Assembly: GCA_029056055.1 (NCBI GenBank)
Contig: JAIDCC010000098.1
Coordinates: 1 to 64,000 of the forward strand
Direction of reading: 5' to 3'
Origin: Duncaniella sp.
GTDB taxonomy: Bacteria; Bacteroidota; Bacteroidia; Bacteroidales; Muribaculaceae
Length of the DNA stretch: 64,000 nucleotides
Shown here: in pieces, positions 26,143 through 34,459 of the stretch
Layout: each line of letters begins with the position of its first letter
Numbering within the stretch: position 1 is the first letter of the stretch
Notes under the pieces: model-generated
The model's database searches: none
What the model was told of the DNA's origin: nothing
The model's input: only the letters and a program-made list of their open reading frames with translations
Position numbers and translations under genes: made by a program

Positions 26143-26210
26143 GTTGTTGTGGAGTTGGGCGCACGCCCCTCCCGAGTTTGGCGCCCGGATTGGTCTCCGG
26201 GCGTCTTTTC
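26143..26210 (+). ncRNA. Candidate prophage small RNA with antisense 5' end
   Basis: The predicted transcript starts about 26143-26145, directly after a full promoter, and ends at a GC-rich terminator, giving about 65 bases. The 5' end (26143-26158, GTTGTTGTGGAGTTGG) is unstructured and exactly complementary to the leader of the prophage gene at 2455-2655. It is followed by a GGGC-GCAC-GCCC hairpin (26157-26168) and the terminator. No protein frame of note is present. The alternative is that this strand is only the reverse complement of the leader of a lost leftward gene. Confidence 0.5.
26181..26210 (+). terminator. Intrinsic terminator of the late operon and small RNA
   Basis: GCCCGGA (26183-26189) and TCCGGGC (26196-26202) form a perfect stem, extendable by two pairs, with a 6-base loop, followed by GTCTTTTCGTTTT. 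It separates the rightward late genes from the convergent integrase. Confidence 0.75.
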
Positions 26211-26311
26211 GTTTTGGGCACTCTCATTGCGCTCAACGTGCGCAGGTTTTTCGGTTGCACAGTTTCACACCGACGACGCACAATTGCCGTCAGCGTGAAA
26301 TTTGCAGAAAA
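26211..26311. other. Gap between terminator and integrase end
   Basis: About 100 bases between the terminator and the integrase stop. I see no gene, promoter or strong repeat here. Confidence 0.4.
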
Positions 26312-27505
26312 TTACTCCGATTTTCCGTAGAGTACCCAATCGAGCACCCGACGGTTGGCACGGTCAATCTTTGAACGGTCAAAGTCGATATAGATGTCAG
26401 TGACGGTCGAGCCTCCATGCCCGAGTGCGGCCGCAATCGTCTCCTTGGGAATGTCGAGCGATGCCGCGATGGTTGCCCATGAGTGACGTGCCCAATAAGA
26501 GGACAGCCCCGGCAAGCCGAAACGCACCTTGAAGTCACGGAGAGTCTTGCAGAACCGAGAATAAAACGACCGATAATTCGCGCAGGTGTCGAGGTAAGAT
26601 AGCAGCCACGATTGTCCCTGATAACGGGCAAGTATTTCGGCGCACTCAGGCTCGACCTTGATTGAATACGGGCGGTGAGTCTTAGCACGGGAGTACTCGA
26701 CCCGACCTTCGGCCGACAAAGAGCGCAGTCGACATAGGTCAACTACATTAATGCCGCAGAGCATAAAGATAAGTTTAAAGCAGTCGAGGTAACGTTGCTC
26801 GTGAGGGGCGACCTTAGCCGAAAACAACTCACGGAGTTGCTCGACGGTTAGCGCACGCTTGCGGGTGCGCTCAGGTGAGATTTTGAACTTGCGGAACGGG
26901 TAGCAGGTAATAAGTTCCTCCGTGATGGCATCGTTGAATACAGCGCGGATATTTCGGAAGTGGATATTTCGGGCATTGCGAGAGGGGGAGGTCTTGGCAA
27001 GGAACGCATCAAAGCCACGCAGCCATGCAACATCCATTTCCTCGAACGTCAGCGTGTCTGCTTTTTTAGGGAGGTACGCGCGCAGACGCGCGAGGGTGGA
27101 ATTGTAGACTCGTTGAGTGCCCGGTGAGCGGCGAGCCACGAAGTCAGAGAAGCGAGCCACGAAAGAAAGTCTGACCGCATCCTTGTCCTCATCATCCGGG
27201 TAGAGCTCAGAGAGGACACGTTGCTTGACGTCGCAGGAGCGCAGACCTGACAACTCGCCGGAGGACTCCAAACGAAAGAGAATAGCATCAACAGCCAATT
27301 TGCGCTCTGCAATCAGCGTATTGAATTGTTGTTTCCGGGGATGACCGATAACCGTTTGGCGGCCGGCATCCCATTGGGAGGGCAGTAATGAAAGATTCAG
27401 GGAGATAAGAGCGCGGACACCTTTCTTGGTAATGACAAGTTTAAGGGGTGCAGGATTGCCGGCGGTGCAGTCTCGGCAATCAAGGTAGAAGCGAGTGGTT
27501 ACCAT
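26312..27505 (-). CDS. Tyrosine recombinase, phage integrase, 397 aa
   Basis: The enzyme would integrate and excise the prophage. I choose the ATG at 27505; the longer frame (to 27592) passes through repeated DNA that looks regulatory. The N-terminal arm-binding part (VTTRFYLDCRDCTAGNPAPL) is of the Bacteroidetes phage/transposon type; a SAM-like core-binding domain lies around residues 110-200. Catalytic residues visible in order: Arg in GINVVDLCRLR, the YWARHSWAT box (Arg-His), His in LGHGG and the nucleophile Tyr in DIYIDF. The gene is convergent with the late operon and adjacent to the tRNA-Ser 3' end, the usual integrase position. Confidence 0.9.
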   Translation of the reverse strand: MVTTRFYLDCRDCTAGNPAPLKLVITKKGVRALISLNLSLLPSQWDAGRQTVIGHPRKQQFNTLIAERKLAVDAILFRLESSGELSGLRSCDVKQRVLSELYPDDEDKDAVRLSFVARFSDFVARRSPGTQRVYNSTLARLRAYLPKKADTLTFEEMDVAWLRGFDAFLAKTSPSRNARNIHFRNIRAVFNDAITEELITCYPFRKFKISPERTRKRALTVEQLRELFSAKVAPHEQRYLDCFKLIFMLCGINVVDLCRLRSLSAEGRVEYSRAKTHRPYSIKVEPECAEILARYQGQSWLLSYLDTCANYRSFYSRFCKTLRDFKVRFGLPGLSSYWARHSWATIAASLDIPKETIAAALGHGGSTVTDIYIDFDRSKIDRANRRVLDWVLYGKSE

Positions 27506-27520
27506 AAGCCTAAAAATCGT

Positions 27521-27550
27521 CCGCTTGTGTTCCGCTTGTGAGCCGCTTGT
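27521..27550. repeat. Three phased 11-bp repeats, candidate integrase arm or excisionase sites
   Basis: CCGCTTGT occurs at 27521, 27532 and 27543, exactly 11 bases (about one helical turn) apart. A fourth partial copy (CCGCTT) is at 27569. They lie 16-45 bases upstream of the integrase start, on the side of the presumed attachment site. Cooperative binding by integrase, excisionase or a repressor is likely. Confidence 0.6.
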
Positions 27551-27575
27551 CAAATGAAACTTATTGAACCGCTTC

Positions 27576-27595
27576 GAAACATTTTGGAACATTTA
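27576..27595. repeat. Tandem 10-bp imperfect repeat
   Basis: GAAACATTTT and GGAACATTTA lie back to back between the CCGCTTGT repeats and the tRNA. They may belong to the same protein-binding region. Confidence 0.4.
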
Positions 27596-27637
27596 CGGGC
27601 TTTTTTTTAAGACCACGAGGGCGCCCATAATAAGAAA

Positions 27638-27682
27638 AACACGCTGAATATCAAATTTGCAAGTATTGATAATCAGCGTGTT
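27638..27682 (-). terminator. Long hairpin just downstream of tRNA-Ser
   Basis: AACACGCTGA (27638-27647) pairs with TCAGCGTGTT (27673-27682); after one A-A mismatch, TATCAA (27649-27654) pairs with TTGATA (27666-27671), leaving an 11-base loop. It begins 6 bases after the tRNA 3' end on the minus strand, with a weak T-run beyond (TTTCTTATT). It could end the tRNA transcript or, being at the integration border, serve as a recombination site. Confidence 0.55.
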
Positions 27683-27688
27683 ATAAGC

Positions 27689-27775
27689 GGAGTGAGGGGG
27701 ATTCGAACCCCCGAAGCGCTTTTGACGCTTACACGCTTTCCAGGCGTGCCTCTTCAACCACTCGAGCACCACTCC
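27689..27775 (-). tRNA. tRNA-Ser(GGA)
   Basis: Read on the minus strand it folds as a class II tRNA: acceptor GGAGTGG with the matching 3' CACTCC end, anticodon stem CACGC/GCGTG with loop CTGGAAA (anticodon GGA), a long variable arm (AAGCG...CGCTT) and T-arm GGGGG-TTCGAAT-CCCCC. CCA is not encoded. The integrase lies on its 3' side, so the 3' end is the probable attachment site of the prophage. Confidence 0.95.
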
Positions 27776-27822
27776 TTGGTTGAATTGCGGGACTTGGGGA
27801 GGCCAATCCGCTTTTTGCAGTG

Positions 27823-27830
27823 CAAAGTTA
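27823..27830 (-). promoter_or_regulatory. Promoter -7 element for tRNA-Ser
   Basis: On the minus strand this reads TAACTTTG, about 48 bases upstream of the tRNA 5' end. No clear TTTG at the canonical distance. Confidence 0.45.
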
Positions 27831-27967
27831 GTGATATTTTTTCAAATGACACGAGAATAAATGTTAATAAATGCAAACCTTTTGTTGATGGCCGAAATTT
27901 ACTTGTTTTTGAGGCGAAATCTTTAGGGGCGGGGGAGAAGGGTTGTGAAAATTCTTTTAGAAAAAAA

Positions 27968-27998
27968 TTTGGAGTCTGTGAAGTTTTTTGTAAATTCG
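27968..27998 (+). promoter_or_regulatory. Promoter of the RelA/SpoT homolog
   Basis: TTTG (27968-27971), 19 bases, then TAAATTCG (27991-27998), one base off TAnnTTTG. The predicted start is about 28005, giving a leader of about 20 bases. The rest of 27831-27967 holds nothing I recognise. Confidence 0.6.
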
Positions 27999-28023
27999 CG
28001 CTAAATTGTATAAATGTATCTGT

Positions 28024-29895
28024 ATGGAGAATTACGATAAACTGATTGAGGAGCGTGCGCAGGAGGTGTTTGACCTGATGCGCCCTCGTGTCACCGACTC
28101 TGAAATGGAGGCGATGCGCCGCGCGTTTGCTTTGGCTCGCGAGAAACATGCTTCGCAGAAACGTAAGACCGGTGAGCCTTACATTCTCCATCCGATAGCG
28201 GTGGCGCGTATTGCAGCCGATGAGTTGCAGCTTGGGGCTGAGGCCGTGATGGCCGCATTCCTGCATGATGTCGTGGAGGATACCGATACGACGATTGATG
28301 ACATCCGGAAGGCATTCGGCGAGGACGTGGCGTTTCTGGTGAGGGTTGTGACCAAAGAGAAGAAGGAACGCTACGAGGAGTCGAAACAGGTAGACAACTA
28401 CCGCCAGATGCTGGGGGCAGTGGAATATGATATCCGAGCGCTTCTCGTGAAGCTTGCCGACCGTCTCCACAACATGCGTACACTTTCGTCGATGCGTCCC
28501 GACAAGCAGATGAAGATAGCGGGAGAGACGGATTATTTCTATGCGCCGTTGGCAAACAGGCTGGGTCTTTACCACGTTAAGACGGAGTTGGAAAATCTGA
28601 GTCTGCGTTTCCGCTGTCCGCACGAATACGCTGAAATTGACGAAGCGATAAAGCGCGACGAAGCTGCTCAGCATGACCGTCTGGCGCGTTTTTGCAAACA
28701 GATTAAGGAGACTCTTTCCGAGGCTGGAATTGATGTGACGGTATACGTGGAATACCGCAAGCCTTATAGCGTGTGGCGCAAGATGCGCAAGTATGGCGAC
28801 GATTTCAACCACCTTAAGTACCGTCATTTCACGGAGGTGATTTTCACGTGTCCTCCCGGAGTGAGCGAGAAGGACATGGCACTGCGCTGCTATTCGGTAC
28901 TCACCAATCGGTTCAAGGAGAAACCGGGGGGAATTGTCAACTACATTGATTCGCCTAAGGAAAACGGCTATCAGAGTTTCCACGTCAAGTTGCTGGCCGA
29001 CTTCGGACGCTGGCAGGAGGTGCATCTCAGCAGCAAGCGAATGATACGCGCCTCGCAACTCGGGTGTGTGGCCGAGCAGGAAGAGGACAATATCCATCGT
29101 TGGATTGAAAAGTTCAAGGGGGTGTTGCGCGACGTGGCGCAGCAGGGTAAAGACGGCACGAGTTTCATTGACAATGTCGTGGCAGCATTTTACAATGACG
29201 ACATTATGACTTTCACACCAAAGGGAAAGCCTGTGGTTTTGCCGCAACGTTCGACCGTGCTCGACTTTGCCTACGAGGTGCATTCGCGTCTGGGCGAGAA
29301 GGCGAAGTATGCGCGCGTCAACGGCTACCTGTCGTCGGTCAAAGCACCGCTGCACAGAGGCGACGTCGTGGAAATTTTCACCGACGAGTCGGTGCATCCT
29401 CAGAAAGACTGGCTCGACAGCGTGGTGAGCTACAAGGCACGCAAAGCCATTCGCAACTATCTCGCGCGACAGCCCAAGAAACCTTACAAGAGATGTGACT
29501 GCTGCCATCCTATTCCTTCGGAGGAGGTGATAGGTTTCCGTGAGCGTACGGGCGAAATCATGCTCCACAAGCGCGATTGTCCTATCGTGATACGCCTGGC
29601 CTCGCAGTGGGGCGATTCGATTGAGTCGGTGGAATTTCTGCCTGATGAGACGCTTTATCCCGTAACGATAGTGGTGAAGGCGGTCGACCGCTATCATCTG
29701 TTTATCGACCTCGTAGATTGCATTACAAACCGCTTGCATCTCACCATCAATAGTTTTAACACCGACACCGTAGACAGCATCGTGACATGCCGAATTTCGC
29801 TCGGTGTGCATTCGGCGGCCGAACTCGACACCATCATTCAAAACATTTCGTCTATCGAGGGCGTCGACGAAGTGAAGAGGATCGTTGCGGGGTGA
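28024..29895 (+). CDS. RelA/SpoT homolog with intact hydrolase and degenerate synthetase, 623 aa
   Basis: Domains in order: HD hydrolase (about 25-190) with LHDVVEDT and KLADRLHNMRT intact; (p)ppGpp synthetase-like region (about 220-370); TGS (about 390-455); a Cys/His zinc-finger-type region (CDCCHPIP...HKRDC); and a C-terminal ACT domain. In the synthetase part the usual D-L-x-A-x-R stretch reads YRHFTEVIF and the usual EVQIRT reads EVHLSSKR, while PKENGYQSFH is kept. I infer a (p)ppGpp hydrolase with little or no synthesis. The ATG at 28024 follows the promoter; an upstream TTG at 28006 is less likely. Bacteroidetes often carry two long RSH proteins; this is the shorter type. Confidence 0.85.
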   Translation: MENYDKLIEERAQEVFDLMRPRVTDSEMEAMRRAFALAREKHASQKRKTGEPYILHPIAVARIAADELQLGAEAVMAAFLHDVVEDTDTTIDDIRKAFGEDVAFLVRVVTKEKKERYEESKQVDNYRQMLGAVEYDIRALLVKLADRLHNMRTLSSMRPDKQMKIAGETDYFYAPLANRLGLYHVKTELENLSLRFRCPHEYAEIDEAIKRDEAAQHDRLARFCKQIKETLSEAGIDVTVYVEYRKPYSVWRKMRKYGDDFNHLKYRHFTEVIFTCPPGVSEKDMALRCYSVLTNRFKEKPGGIVNYIDSPKENGYQSFHVKLLADFGRWQEVHLSSKRMIRASQLGCVAEQEEDNIHRWIEKFKGVLRDVAQQGKDGTSFIDNVVAAFYNDDIMTFTPKGKPVVLPQRSTVLDFAYEVHSRLGEKAKYARVNGYLSSVKAPLHRGDVVEIFTDESVHPQKDWLDSVVSYKARKAIRNYLARQPKKPYKRCDCCHPIPSEEVIGFRERTGEIMLHKRDCPIVIRLASQWGDSIESVEFLPDETLYPVTIVVKAVDRYHLFIDLVDCITNRLHLTINSFNTDTVDSIVTCRISLGVHSAAELDTIIQNISSIEGVDEVKRIVAG

Positions 29896-29899
29896 TTTG

Positions 29900-31192
29900 T
29901 CAGAGAGGGGAGTGGCGTTTCCACAGCAAGTGGAGTATGACTCCGCGGACGGCAAGGTAGAGGGCGAAGGCGAGCCACAGCCCATGATTTTCTAAGCGTG
30001 GCGACAGAAAGAAGTATGCCGCGAAGAAGACTATCATTGCACCGCCCACTGAGAAAAGCATGTCACGGGTGCGCGTCGCGCCGATAAAGATGCCGTCCCA
30101 TGTAAACGCCATAAACCCGGCCATGGGAATGACGGCAGCCCAATAGACGTAGTCTGACGCCGCATCCCGTATGCCTGCATCATCGGTCATGAAATTAAGA
30201 AGGAAGTCGCCTGCGAAAAGGTATATGACAGAAAACACCAGGGCAGTAACTGTGCCGATGCGCAGGAGCGCCCGGACGTTCTCAGACAGAGCCGCGGCAT
30301 CTCGGCGACCTATGCAATTTCCGGCAATAGACTCGCCGGCGAAAGCGAAACCGTCCATGAAATAAGAAAACATGCTGAAAAACTGCATCAGAAGCAGATT
30401 GACCGCAAGAATGGCACTTCCCTGCGAGGCACCGGCACGTGTGAACCACACCGTGACACAAATCAGGCAAAGCGTGCGCAGAAGGATATTTATGTTGACC
30501 GTCGCGTAGCTGCGAAGCCCTGCGCGTTGCAGCACATTGCGGAGCGACACACGGCGCGGTTGATAGCGAAACACAATCACCAACACTCCTGCGACAGCGC
30601 CAATCCACTGGGCTGAGAGCGTGCCGTAAGCAACCCCCTCGATTTTGAGCCCGAGCCCGTAGACCAGGAAAAGACTTATCAGAATGTTGGAAACATTGAT
30701 GAGTGTGGAAATCCACATCGGCGACCGAGCATCCGACTGACCGAGAAACCATCCGGTGAACGTGTAGTTGAGAAGCACGGCGGGAGCGCCCCAGATGAGA
30801 ATGTAGAAATAGCGTGCGGCGTAAAGGTCGGTGCCGGAAGGGACATCCATTACGGAGAGACCCAGTCGGCAAACGATTCCCTGAAGTAAAATGAGAATAG
30901 CCGAAGCTGCCAGACTGACCGTCACCCCTCGCCAGAGCACCTGTGCCACGGCTTCGTGGTCGGAGGCTCCGTTAGCCTGCGCCGTGAGTCCGGAAGCGCC
31001 CATGCGCAGGAATGCGAATAGCCAGTAAATCATGTTGAACATCGACCCGCCTACCGCAATGGCGGCAATGAAGAGTTGGTCCCCCAAATGACCAACAATC
31101 ACCACGTCGAGCAGCGAGAGCAGCGGCGTGGTGATGTTGGTGATGATTGAAGGGACAGCTATGCGGATAATATCGCGATAGATGCCTTTCAC
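29900..31192 (-). CDS. MATE family efflux transporter (DinF-like), 430 aa
   Basis: A 12-helix exporter of the multidrug and toxic compound extrusion family. It starts with the typical IAVPSIITNITTPLLSLLDVVIVGHLG signature of helix 1, and a second half beginning RLGTVTAL-like at about residue 310. Translation begins with GTG (31192). It lies 7 bases after the OPT transporter gene, so the two are cotranscribed. The substrate cannot be predicted; DinF-type members export drugs or metabolites using ion gradients. Confidence 0.88.
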   Translation of the reverse strand: MKGIYRDIIRIAVPSIITNITTPLLSLLDVVIVGHLGDQLFIAAIAVGGSMFNMIYWLFAFLRMGASGLTAQANGASDHEAVAQVLWRGVTVSLAASAILILLQGIVCRLGLSVMDVPSGTDLYAARYFYILIWGAPAVLLNYTFTGWFLGQSDARSPMWISTLINVSNILISLFLVYGLGLKIEGVAYGTLSAQWIGAVAGVLVIVFRYQPRRVSLRNVLQRAGLRSYATVNINILLRTLCLICVTVWFTRAGASQGSAILAVNLLLMQFFSMFSYFMDGFAFAGESIAGNCIGRRDAAALSENVRALLRIGTVTALVFSVIYLFAGDFLLNFMTDDAGIRDAASDYVYWAAVIPMAGFMAFTWDGIFIGATRTRDMLFSVGGAMIVFFAAYFFLSPRLENHGLWLAFALYLAVRGVILHLLWKRHSPL

Positions 31193-31199
31193 GAATATT

Positions 31200-33185
31200 T
31201 TATTTTTTAGCTTTCATCGACTCCCGGATGAGATAGCCGATAAGAAGGAGGTAAACGACGACGGCACGCCACTGCAGAGCTACGGGCGATGCAGACGATT
31301 CAAATTCGAAACCGGCAAATTTTGTGAGTGCCGCAAAGACACCGAAGAGCGCGCCGCCGGCTATGAGACCCGACGAGATGAGCGTACCGCGGTCGCGACG
31401 GGCAGCATTGACAGCTTCGTTGTCGGAACGCGAACCGACATACCAAGCAATGGCACCGCCGACGAGCAGAGGAGTATTGAGGCCGAGGGGAATGAACATT
31501 CCGAGGCAGAAAGCGAGCGCGGGCACACCGAGCCAGTTGAGAAGCAGTGCGAGAATAGCACCTGCCATGTAGAGAATCCACGGAGTATCACCACCCATCA
31601 TGAGCGGTTCGATAACCTTAGCCATAGCATTAGCCTGCGGTGCTACGAGAGCGTTGTCGCCGGTAAAACCGTAGACATCGTTGAGAAGCATGATGACACC
31701 GCCGACAGTAGCGGCCGACACAAGCGTGCCGAGAAATTTCCACTGCTCCTGCTTCTTAGGGGTAGAGCCGAGCCAATAACCGATTTTCAGGTCGGTGACA
31801 AAACCGCCCGCCATGGAGAGAGCCGTACAAACCACGCCACCGATTACCATAGAGGCAACGATGCCCGACGTGCCGCTCAAACCGATAGCCACGAAAATGG
31901 CCGAAGCAATGATTAGGGTCATAAGAGTCATGCCCGAGACCGGGTTGGAGCCGACGATTGCGATGGCATTGGCTGCCACGGTGGTAAAGAGGAACGCAAT
32001 GACGGTGACAACCACCCAGGCCACGAGAGCCTGCCAGAGAGTGTTGATGACGCCAAACCAGAAGAAGAGGAGAGTGGCAACGAGAGCGATGGCCACAAAG
32101 AACACTATGTGCTTCATCGAAATGTCCTGCTGCCAACGCACCGAAGTTTCCACAGCGGCTTTACCGCCCAATTCGCGACTCGCGAGACCGACGGCACCGC
32201 GAATGATGGGCCACGACTTGACAATACCGATGATGCCGGCCATTGCGATGCCACCGATGCCTATCAGGCGGGCGTAGTCGCTAAAGATGACCTGCGGGTC
32301 AAGCGCGGCGATTTCAGCAGAGCCATACGTGCCCATGATGGGAATAAGCACCCACCAAACGAAAAGCGAGCCGGCGGTGATGATGAACGCATACTTAAGG
32401 CCGATGATGTAACCGAGACCGAGCACGGCAGCTCCGGTGTTGCACGTCAGCATCAACTTGGTTTTCGCAGCCAGAGAAGTTCCCCATTCAGTTGCCATGG
32501 TCGACAACGTGCCGGCCCAGGCGCCGAAAGTCTCTACAACGTAATCATAGATACCGCCGATGAGCGAGGCGATGACGAGCGTTTTGGCCTGACCTTCGGT
32601 GGCCGAAGCATCCTTGCCTTTCGAAAGACCGCTTGCGAGCACCTGAGTGGTGGCGGTCGCTTCGGGGAAAGGATACTTTCCGTGCATATCCTTTACGAAA
32701 TACTTACGGAACGGAATGAAGAAGAGAATGCCGAGGACACCTCCGAGGAGGGAACTGAGAAATATTTGCAGGAAGTTGACCGTGATTTCCGGATACTTGG
32801 CCTGAAGGATGTAGAGCGCGGGAAGCGTGAAAATAGCGCCGGCTACGATGACGCCCGAGCATGCGCCGATAGATTGAATCATGACATTCTGACCGAGAGC
32901 ATTCTTCTTGCCGAGCGCGCCCGAAAAACCAACTGCAATAATAGCGATAGGAATAGCGGCTTCGAACACCTGACCCACCTTAAGACCGAGGTAAGCGGCG
33001 GCTGCCGAGAAAATCACTGCAAGAATCAGTCCCATGCCGACGGAGTAGGGGGTCACCTCCGGATAGTCGTGGGCAGGATGCATAATCGGCCGATAATCTT
33101 CGTCGGCCGCGAGTTCGCGGAAAGCATTTTCCGGAAGCTCCACAGGGTCAACATCGTTGTCGACGTTTACTTTGTCTTTAGACAT
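31200..33185 (-). CDS. OPT family oligopeptide transporter, 661 aa
   Basis: A large polytopic membrane protein with the OPT N-terminal pattern (YSVGMGLILAVIFSAAAAYLGLKVG) and KYPFPEATATTQVLASG in the middle, typical of bacterial OPT proteins. About 14-16 membrane segments are apparent. Family members take up small peptides or metal chelates with protons. A soluble acidic N-terminal 45 residues precede the first helix. The MATE exporter is downstream in the same operon. The substrate is unknown. Confidence 0.9.
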   Translation of the reverse strand: MSKDKVNVDNDVDPVELPENAFRELAADEDYRPIMHPAHDYPEVTPYSVGMGLILAVIFSAAAAYLGLKVGQVFEAAIPIAIIAVGFSGALGKKNALGQNVMIQSIGACSGVIVAGAIFTLPALYILQAKYPEITVNFLQIFLSSLLGGVLGILFFIPFRKYFVKDMHGKYPFPEATATTQVLASGLSKGKDASATEGQAKTLVIASLIGGIYDYVVETFGAWAGTLSTMATEWGTSLAAKTKLMLTCNTGAAVLGLGYIIGLKYAFIITAGSLFVWWVLIPIMGTYGSAEIAALDPQVIFSDYARLIGIGGIAMAGIIGIVKSWPIIRGAVGLASRELGGKAAVETSVRWQQDISMKHIVFFVAIALVATLLFFWFGVINTLWQALVAWVVVTVIAFLFTTVAANAIAIVGSNPVSGMTLMTLIIASAIFVAIGLSGTSGIVASMVIGGVVCTALSMAGGFVTDLKIGYWLGSTPKKQEQWKFLGTLVSAATVGGVIMLLNDVYGFTGDNALVAPQANAMAKVIEPLMMGGDTPWILYMAGAILALLLNWLGVPALAFCLGMFIPLGLNTPLLVGGAIAWYVGSRSDNEAVNAARRDRGTLISSGLIAGGALFGVFAALTKFAGFEFESSASPVALQWRAVVVYLLLIGYLIRESMKAKK

Positions 33186-33212
33186 AATGATTGGATGATG
33201 GTAAGTAAGTTA

Positions 33213-33259
33213 GCAGGTCGGAAAGCGAGTCTGAAAAAATCCTCCCGTTTCCAACCTGC
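33213..33259 (-). terminator. Inverted repeat between lysA and the OPT gene
   Basis: GCAGGT-C-GGAAA (33213-33224) pairs with TTTCC-A-ACCTGC (33248-33259). It lies between the end of the lysC-lysA operon and the OPT start. There is no clear T-run after it on the minus strand, so it is a possible terminator or mRNA-stabilising structure. Confidence 0.4.
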
Positions 33260-33274
33260 CTGATTGAAATTTTT

Positions 33275-34426
33275 TTACATATCGGAGAAAAATGAAGCGG
33301 GAAGCTGACGGCAATTATACCCTGAAGCCATAGCCTCGCCATAAGCGCCGGCGGAACGCAGACAAAGGAAATCACCGCGCCTGATGTAAGGCAACAGCTC
33401 ACCCTTCCCAAACACATCAGACGACTCGCACACCGGACCTACAACGTCGTAGTGGTGCAGTTCTCCATGCGGGTCAGAGATGTTTTCAATCTTGTGGTGG
33501 GCATTGTAAAGCGCCGGGCGTATGAGGTCGGTCATTCCTGCGTCGACAATAGCGAAACGCTTGGTCTCACCCTCTTTGACGTAGATGACTCTCGTCACCA
33601 ACGAGCCGCACTGCGCCACGACAGCGCGCCCCAATTCGAAATGCAGCTTCTGACCCTGGCGCAGATGCAGATGGTTGCGGAACGTCTTGAAGTAGCCCTC
33701 GAAATCGGGAATCGGACGGCGGTCGGGATCGGAATAGTCAATACCGAGACCTCCGCCGACATTGATATCTGCAAACTTGAAACCTTTCGTCTCGAGCTCG
33801 TCCTGAAGGTCGTTGATGCGCTGGCAAAGCATAATGAACGGCTCGTGCTCGGTGATTTGCGAACCGATGTGGAAGTGGAGTCCGGTGAGATTAATGTTGT
33901 TTAAATCTCGTGCACGCTCAAGCACTTTGTCGAGCATTTTCAGCGACACGCCGAATTTGTTTTCGGCCAGTCCCGTTGTGATGTACTCGTGAGTGTGGGC
34001 ATCAATGTCGGGATTAACGCGGATCGCCACACGGGCGGTCACGCCCATCGAAGAAGCGATTTGATCGATTATCTCCAGCTCTGCAAGCGATTCGACGTTG
34101 AACCAGCCGATGTGCTTTTCGAGGGCGAGCCGTATTTCTTTGTCGGTCTTTCCGACACCGGCGTAGACGATTTTGTCCGGGCGGAAACCTGCCTCGATGG
34201 CAGCCGAAATTTCGCCTCCGCTCACGGCGTCAATTCCTAATCCCGATGCCTGGATTTTGCGGAGAATAACGGGATTGGCATTAGCTTTGACGGCATAGTG
34301 AACCACGAAATTCTCATCACGAGCCGAACGCTTGATTTCCGCCAAGGTGCGGTCAAGAAGGTTGAGGTCGTAATAATAGAACGGCGTGTCTAAATTTTTA
34401 AATTCTTCTACCGGAAATCGTGTCAT
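33275..34426 (-). CDS. lysA: Diaminopimelate decarboxylase
   Basis: Converts meso-diaminopimelate to L-lysine using pyridoxal phosphate, the last step of lysine synthesis. The PLP lysine is Lys47 in VVHYAVKANANP. Also present are HFHIGSQI (substrate region), VGGGLGIDY, and GPVCESSDVFGKG with the active-site Cys from the partner subunit. The length (383 aa) is normal for the short Bacteroidetes form. It lies 33 bases after lysC, in one transcription unit, joining the first and last enzymes of the pathway. Confidence 0.95.
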   Translation of the reverse strand: MTRFPVEEFKNLDTPFYYYDLNLLDRTLAEIKRSARDENFVVHYAVKANANPVILRKIQASGLGIDAVSGGEISAAIEAGFRPDKIVYAGVGKTDKEIRLALEKHIGWFNVESLAELEIIDQIASSMGVTARVAIRVNPDIDAHTHEYITTGLAENKFGVSLKMLDKVLERARDLNNINLTGLHFHIGSQITEHEPFIMLCQRINDLQDELETKGFKFADINVGGGLGIDYSDPDRRPIPDFEGYFKTFRNHLHLRQGQKLHFELGRAVVAQCGSLVTRVIYVKEGETKRFAIVDAGMTDLIRPALYNAHHKIENISDPHGELHHYDVVGPVCESSDVFGKGELLPYIRRGDFLCLRSAGAYGEAMASGYNCRQLPASFFSDM

Positions 34427-34459
34427 TGTTGTTCCTTTTCGAAATCAGATGATACGTGG

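Noticed and set aside
27754..29985. 743-codon minus-strand frame opposite the RelA/SpoT homolog
   Set aside because: His/Arg/Leu-rich antisense shadow; the plus strand has full domain evidence and a promoter.
32109..33263. 384-codon plus-strand frame opposite the OPT gene
   Set aside because: Arg/Asp/Gly-rich antisense shadow of a membrane protein gene.
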